Shown here one piece after another: positions 3,736-5,980 of a DNA stretch of 5,980 bases. The position numbers and the translations under genes are program-made. Numbering within the stretch: the stretch's first letter is position 1; each line of letters opens with the position of its first letter. The notes under the pieces were generated by a model that saw only the letters and a list, made by a program, of their open reading frames with translations, ran no database searches and was not told the DNA's origin. Source of the DNA: JAFGQE01 sp046484775 (GTDB lineage Bacteria > Bacillota > Clostridia > DUPQ01); assembly GCA_046484775.1 (NCBI GenBank), contig JAWOIG010000043.1:1-5980 (forward strand). The letters are read 5' to 3'.

Positions 3736-5980
3736 TTCCTCGCCCTGCGGAATCGACAATCCAAATCCTGTTTTCTCATGGTGTATTTCAGCCGGTGAAA
3801 AAACTTTCAGTCAGAAGACGTACAGGATTAAGGTGAGGAAGGGGAGCGAAATCGTATGGGACAGCGGAGTCTGCGAATCCCGCAGAACCTTCGGGATACG
3901 CTACGATGGCCTGGCGCTTGAGAATTTACGCAGATATGACTGGGAAGTGGAGACCGTCGCCGCGAGCGGTGAATCGTTCAAGTCCCAAATAGAATCATTC
4001 ATCACAGGATTCATGCATCATTCATTTATAAAGGCCAAATGGATAGAGCATCCTTCGGGACATGACAACCCTGTGCTTTATGGAGATTTCGAAGTCCGTA
4101 GAGGCCTTGAAAGTGCATATATCGCAATATCAGGCCTTGGTTATTACGAATTAAAAATCAACGGCAAGAAAGGGCATGATTCCATGAATGTGCCGGGCTG
4201 GACGGATTACGGAACGAGGAAGCTTGAAGACCTGCTGTATCCTTATGAAGACAGTTCAATGAAAAGAATTCTCTACAATGTTTATGACATAACCGGTTTC
4301 ATGGCGGAAGGTGCGAACAGATATGAGGTAATGCTTGGAAATGGATTCTTCAATCAAACCGAAAGACAAATCGAGGGAGATATGTCCTATGGGACGCCCC
4401 GGCTATGGATGGAAATCCATCTGAAATACATAGACGGCGGCCAAGAAACAATATGCTCGGATGAAACAACATTCTGTGCCGAAGGTCCGCTTGAATTCAA
4501 TAATATATTTTTCGGAGAAATCAGAAACGACAACATCGGAATGATTTTTGACAATGTCTCCAGGGCGTCTGTATGCGAATGGGATCATGGATCCATGGAA
4601 AGCGATTTTGCTTCATATGACAGGATTTATGAAGTCATTGATCCGGTCAATATATCCGGAAAATTTTATGATGCCGGGAAGAATATTTCAGGAAGGGTCA
4701 GGATAAAGGCGGATGCGCCAAGAGGCGCTCAATTTACAATCAGGTATTTTGATGCCTTTGACGCGGACATGAATCCGGATTATGGTCCCTCGGGAGGGGA
4801 ATGGCAGATTCAGGAAAACAAATATATTTTTGGCGAAAATGAAACAGTGGACTATGCCGAAACCTTTGGGTGGAGGGGATTCAGATACTTCGTCATGGAA
4901 AAGGATGATGATGTTGAAATCCGGGATATTTCAATTGAGGTCATTCATGCCGGATGCGCAAGGACCGGTTATTTCAGGACCGGAAACGATAATATAAACT
5001 GGATCTATGAAGCGCATATCGCATCACAGCTTGCGAACATGCACGGCGGCGTACCGAGTGATTGCCCCCACAGGGAGAGGCTTGGTTATACCGGGGACGG
5101 CCATATAACTGTTGACGCGGCATTATATTCGCTCGACTCGATTAATTTCTATAAAAAGTGGAGCAGGGATATAGTGCTTTCACAGAATTCAGAGACAGGA
5201 TTCGTCCCGCATACCGTTCCATTTTGCGGCGGCGGCGGGGGACCTGCCTGGGGCAGCGCCTGCGCGATAGTGCCTTATCATCTTTACAGACACACATTCG
5301 ATAAAGGAATATATGAAGGAGCTTATGCTGCAATTCAGAAATGGGTCGGGTATCTTGAAAAGAAAAGCGACGCTCTTATAATAAACAAGGAAGAGGAAGG
5401 AAGCTGGTGCCTGGGCGACTGGTGCATTCCGGTAGGTGGATATGAGGTCGAGGAAGTGAATCTTGACAAAATATTCGCCGCCCTTGACCCAAGACTTGTA
5501 AATACATGCTATTTTTACCATTGTACGGCAATTTGCATCGAAGCAGGCAACCTGCTGGGAAGGGATACGACTTATTACAAAAGACTGGCCGAAAGAATAA
5601 AGAAGAGATTCAACGAGTTATTCTGGGATGATGGCAACAGCTGCTACGGCACAGGCAGGCATTGTTCAAATGCCTACCCGCTGTATCTGGGACTGGTTCC
5701 CGGGGACCGCCACGCAGGACCTCCTCAGCAAACGCATCAAGATCCGCTCACTCAACTTTATGCGCGGTCGCACCTTCCTCAACAAGTACATCATCATCGA
5801 CGAAGCGCAGAACCTGACCTCCAAACAGATGAAAACCCTGATCACCAGCACGACCCGTGTACTGCCCTGCAGGCTGCTCACGCCACACTGCTGGAGATCA
5901 TACCGAGTGCTATGACCTTTATGGTCGGTTCAGGCAACCCCGCGGTGATGCCAGCATTGGTCCATCTGAGCGCTCCGCAG
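3701..5980 (+). CDS. Alpha-L-rhamnosidase, GH78-type, 3'-truncated; homology ends near 5705, frame stays open into foreign sequence
   Basis: GH78 enzymes hydrolyse terminal alpha-L-rhamnose by an inverting mechanism. The frame has no stop from 3701 to the window end (760 codons), but only about the first 668 residues fit the family. Residues 5-30 (PRCEGSSSPCGIDNPNPVFSW) resemble the usual opening, and no signal peptide is seen. An N-terminal beta-sandwich (about 120-215) includes GLGYYELKINGKK and ANRYEVMLGNGFF. A concanavalin-like domain (about 320-415) includes FGWRGFRYF. The (alpha/alpha)6 catalytic domain starts near 422 (TGYFRTGN) and carries the signature DCPHRERLGYTGD (454-466), with Asp454, Glu459 (likely general acid) and Asp466. 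NAYPLYLGLVPGD (about 657-669) is the last recognisable family block. The second catalytic Glu and the C-terminal sandwich are missing; bacterial homologues run to roughly 850-950 residues. After ~5705 the translation turns into His/Gln-rich nonsense. ATG 3713 is an alternative start. The gene overlaps the aldolase by 35 bases, in operon style. Confidence 0.88.
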   Translation, partial: MNSIMNPRCEGSSSPCGIDNPNPVFSWCISAGEKTFSQKTYRIKVRKGSEIVWDSGVCESRRTFGIRYDGLALENLRRYDWEVETVAASGESFKSQIESFITGFMHHSFIKAKWIEHPSGHDNPVLYGDFEVRRGLESAYIAISGLGYYELKINGKKGHDSMNVPGWTDYGTRKLEDLLYPYEDSSMKRILYNVYDITGFMAEGANRYEVMLGNGFFNQTERQIEGDMSYGTPRLWMEIHLKYIDGGQETICSDETTFCAEGPLEFNNIFFGEIRNDNIGMIFDNVSRASVCEWDHGSMESDFASYDRIYEVIDPVNISGKFYDAGKNISGRVRIKADAPRGAQFTIRYFDAFDADMNPDYGPSGGEWQIQENKYIFGENETVDYAETFGWRGFRYFVMEKDDDVEIRDISIEVIHAGCARTGYFRTGNDNINWIYEAHIASQLANMHGGVPSDCPHRERLGYTGDGHITVDAALYSLDSINFYKKWSRDIVLSQNSETGFVPHTVPFCGGGGGPAWGSACAIVPYHLYRHTFDKGIYEGAYAAIQKWVGYLEKKSDALIINKEEEGSWCLGDWCIPVGGYEVEEVNLDKIFAALDPRLVNTCYFYHCTAICIEAGNLLGRDTTYYKRLAERIKKRFNELFWDDGNSCYGTGRHCSNAYPLYLGLVPGDRHAGPPQQTHQDPLTQLYARSHLPQQVHHHRRSAEPDLQTDENPDHQHDPCTALQAAHATLLEIIPSAMTFMVGSGNPAVMPALVHLSAPQ
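5706..5846 (+). pseudogene. Internal fragment of a PhoH-family ATPase gene, foreign to the locus
   Basis: In a different frame from the rhamnosidase, 47 codons read TATQDLLSKRIKIRSLNF, then MRGRTFLNKYIIIDEAQN, then LTSKQMKTLIT. This matches the core of PIN-PhoH-type PhoH proteins, with the Walker B-like IIIDEAQN at 5790-5813. There is no start codon, Walker A motif or upstream domain. The usual continuation after KTLIT (R-A-G-P-G-T-K) is absent, so both ends are cut. G+C is near 57% and codons favour C/G at third positions, unlike the preceding gene. The wording is closest in my memory to beta/gamma-proteobacterial proteins. An assembly or amplification chimera is the likeliest origin; a real recombination scar is less likely. 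Confidence 0.85.
5847..5980. other. Unassigned high-G+C segment after the second breakpoint
   Basis: About 134 bases, ~58% G+C by hand count, with no recognisable gene. On the + strand, the frame continuing from the rhamnosidase is open and reads plausibly as protein (LLEIIPSAMTFMVGSGNPAV). A second + frame is also open. The PhoH frame stops at 5913-5915. One minus-strand frame is open from the window end down to a stop at 5878-5880 (GITAGLPEPTIKVIALGM), so coding strand cannot be decided. It fits neither GH78 nor PhoH and is probably a third joined piece. Confidence 0.6.

Noticed and set aside
5224..5241. GGC-rich run as a repeat or phase-variable tract
   Set aside because: It encodes a glycine-rich loop (CGGGGGPAWGS) in frame within the rhamnosidase catalytic domain. 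It is an imperfect, short tract with no sign of frame disruption.
5628..5915. A 95-codon + strand frame containing PhoH-like sequence, as a small PhoH gene
   Set aside because: Its first ~26 codons are an out-of-frame reading of the rhamnosidase and its last ~23 codons fall after the second breakpoint. Only the middle 47 codons are PhoH-like, with no start signal or Walker A motif.
5706..5980. Horizontal transfer or phage/integron insertion at the end of the rhamnosidase
   Set aside because: There are no terminal repeats, integrase, target duplication or complete gene. Two unrelated gene scraps within 275 bases fit a technical chimera better.

Overview
The window looks like chromosomal DNA from a fermentative, Clostridia-like (Firmicutes-type) bacterium of moderate G+C (about 47-48% where counted by hand). 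The evidence is a short Bacillus/Clostridium-type glucose-6-phosphate isomerase, a COG2426-type small membrane protein, clear GGAGG/GAGG Shine-Dalgarno sites, tight gene packing and glycan-degrading enzymes without signal peptides. The phylum is an inference; Lentisphaerae-, Verrucomicrobia- or Spirochaetes-like bacteria carry similar gene sets.

Layout: bases 1-936 hold the last ~311 codons of pgi, cut by the window start. A 67-base gap follows, with a good extended -10 promoter (948-975). Downstream, all on the + strand and closely spaced, are a small integral membrane protein (1004-1468), a cytoplasmic Asp-box beta-propeller of the sialidase-like superfamily (1512-2759), a DapA/NanA-family class I aldolase or lyase (2767-3735) and a GH78-type alpha-L-rhamnosidase (from 3701). 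Gaps are 43 and 7 bases, then a 35-base overlap, so the last three are very probably one transcription unit. Together they suggest intracellular breakdown of an imported rhamnose-containing oligosaccharide or glycoconjugate, with the aldolase cleaving a 2-keto-3-deoxy sugar acid or related keto acid into pyruvate and an aldehyde. The exact substrate cannot be read from the sequence.

The last ~275 bases do not belong to the rest. Rhamnosidase homology stops near 5705, about 200 residues before the family's usual end and before the second catalytic carboxylate. It is followed in another frame by 47 codons of a proteobacterial-looking PhoH-family ATPase (5706-5846), and then by ~130 bases that I cannot assign. 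G+C rises to about 57%. The rhamnosidase frame happens to stay open to the last base, so an automatic caller would report one long chimeric protein. The simplest reading is a chimeric assembly or amplification/ligation artefact at a contig end, not a new biological fusion.

I see no RNA genes, CRISPR arrays, insertion sequences, attachment sites or origins. No gene-free stretch exceeds 300 bases, except that the final ~275-base patch has no intact gene of its own. I did not find a convincing undescribed system. The most useful biological lead is the propeller-aldolase-rhamnosidase operon, and the most important practical observation is the chimeric end.
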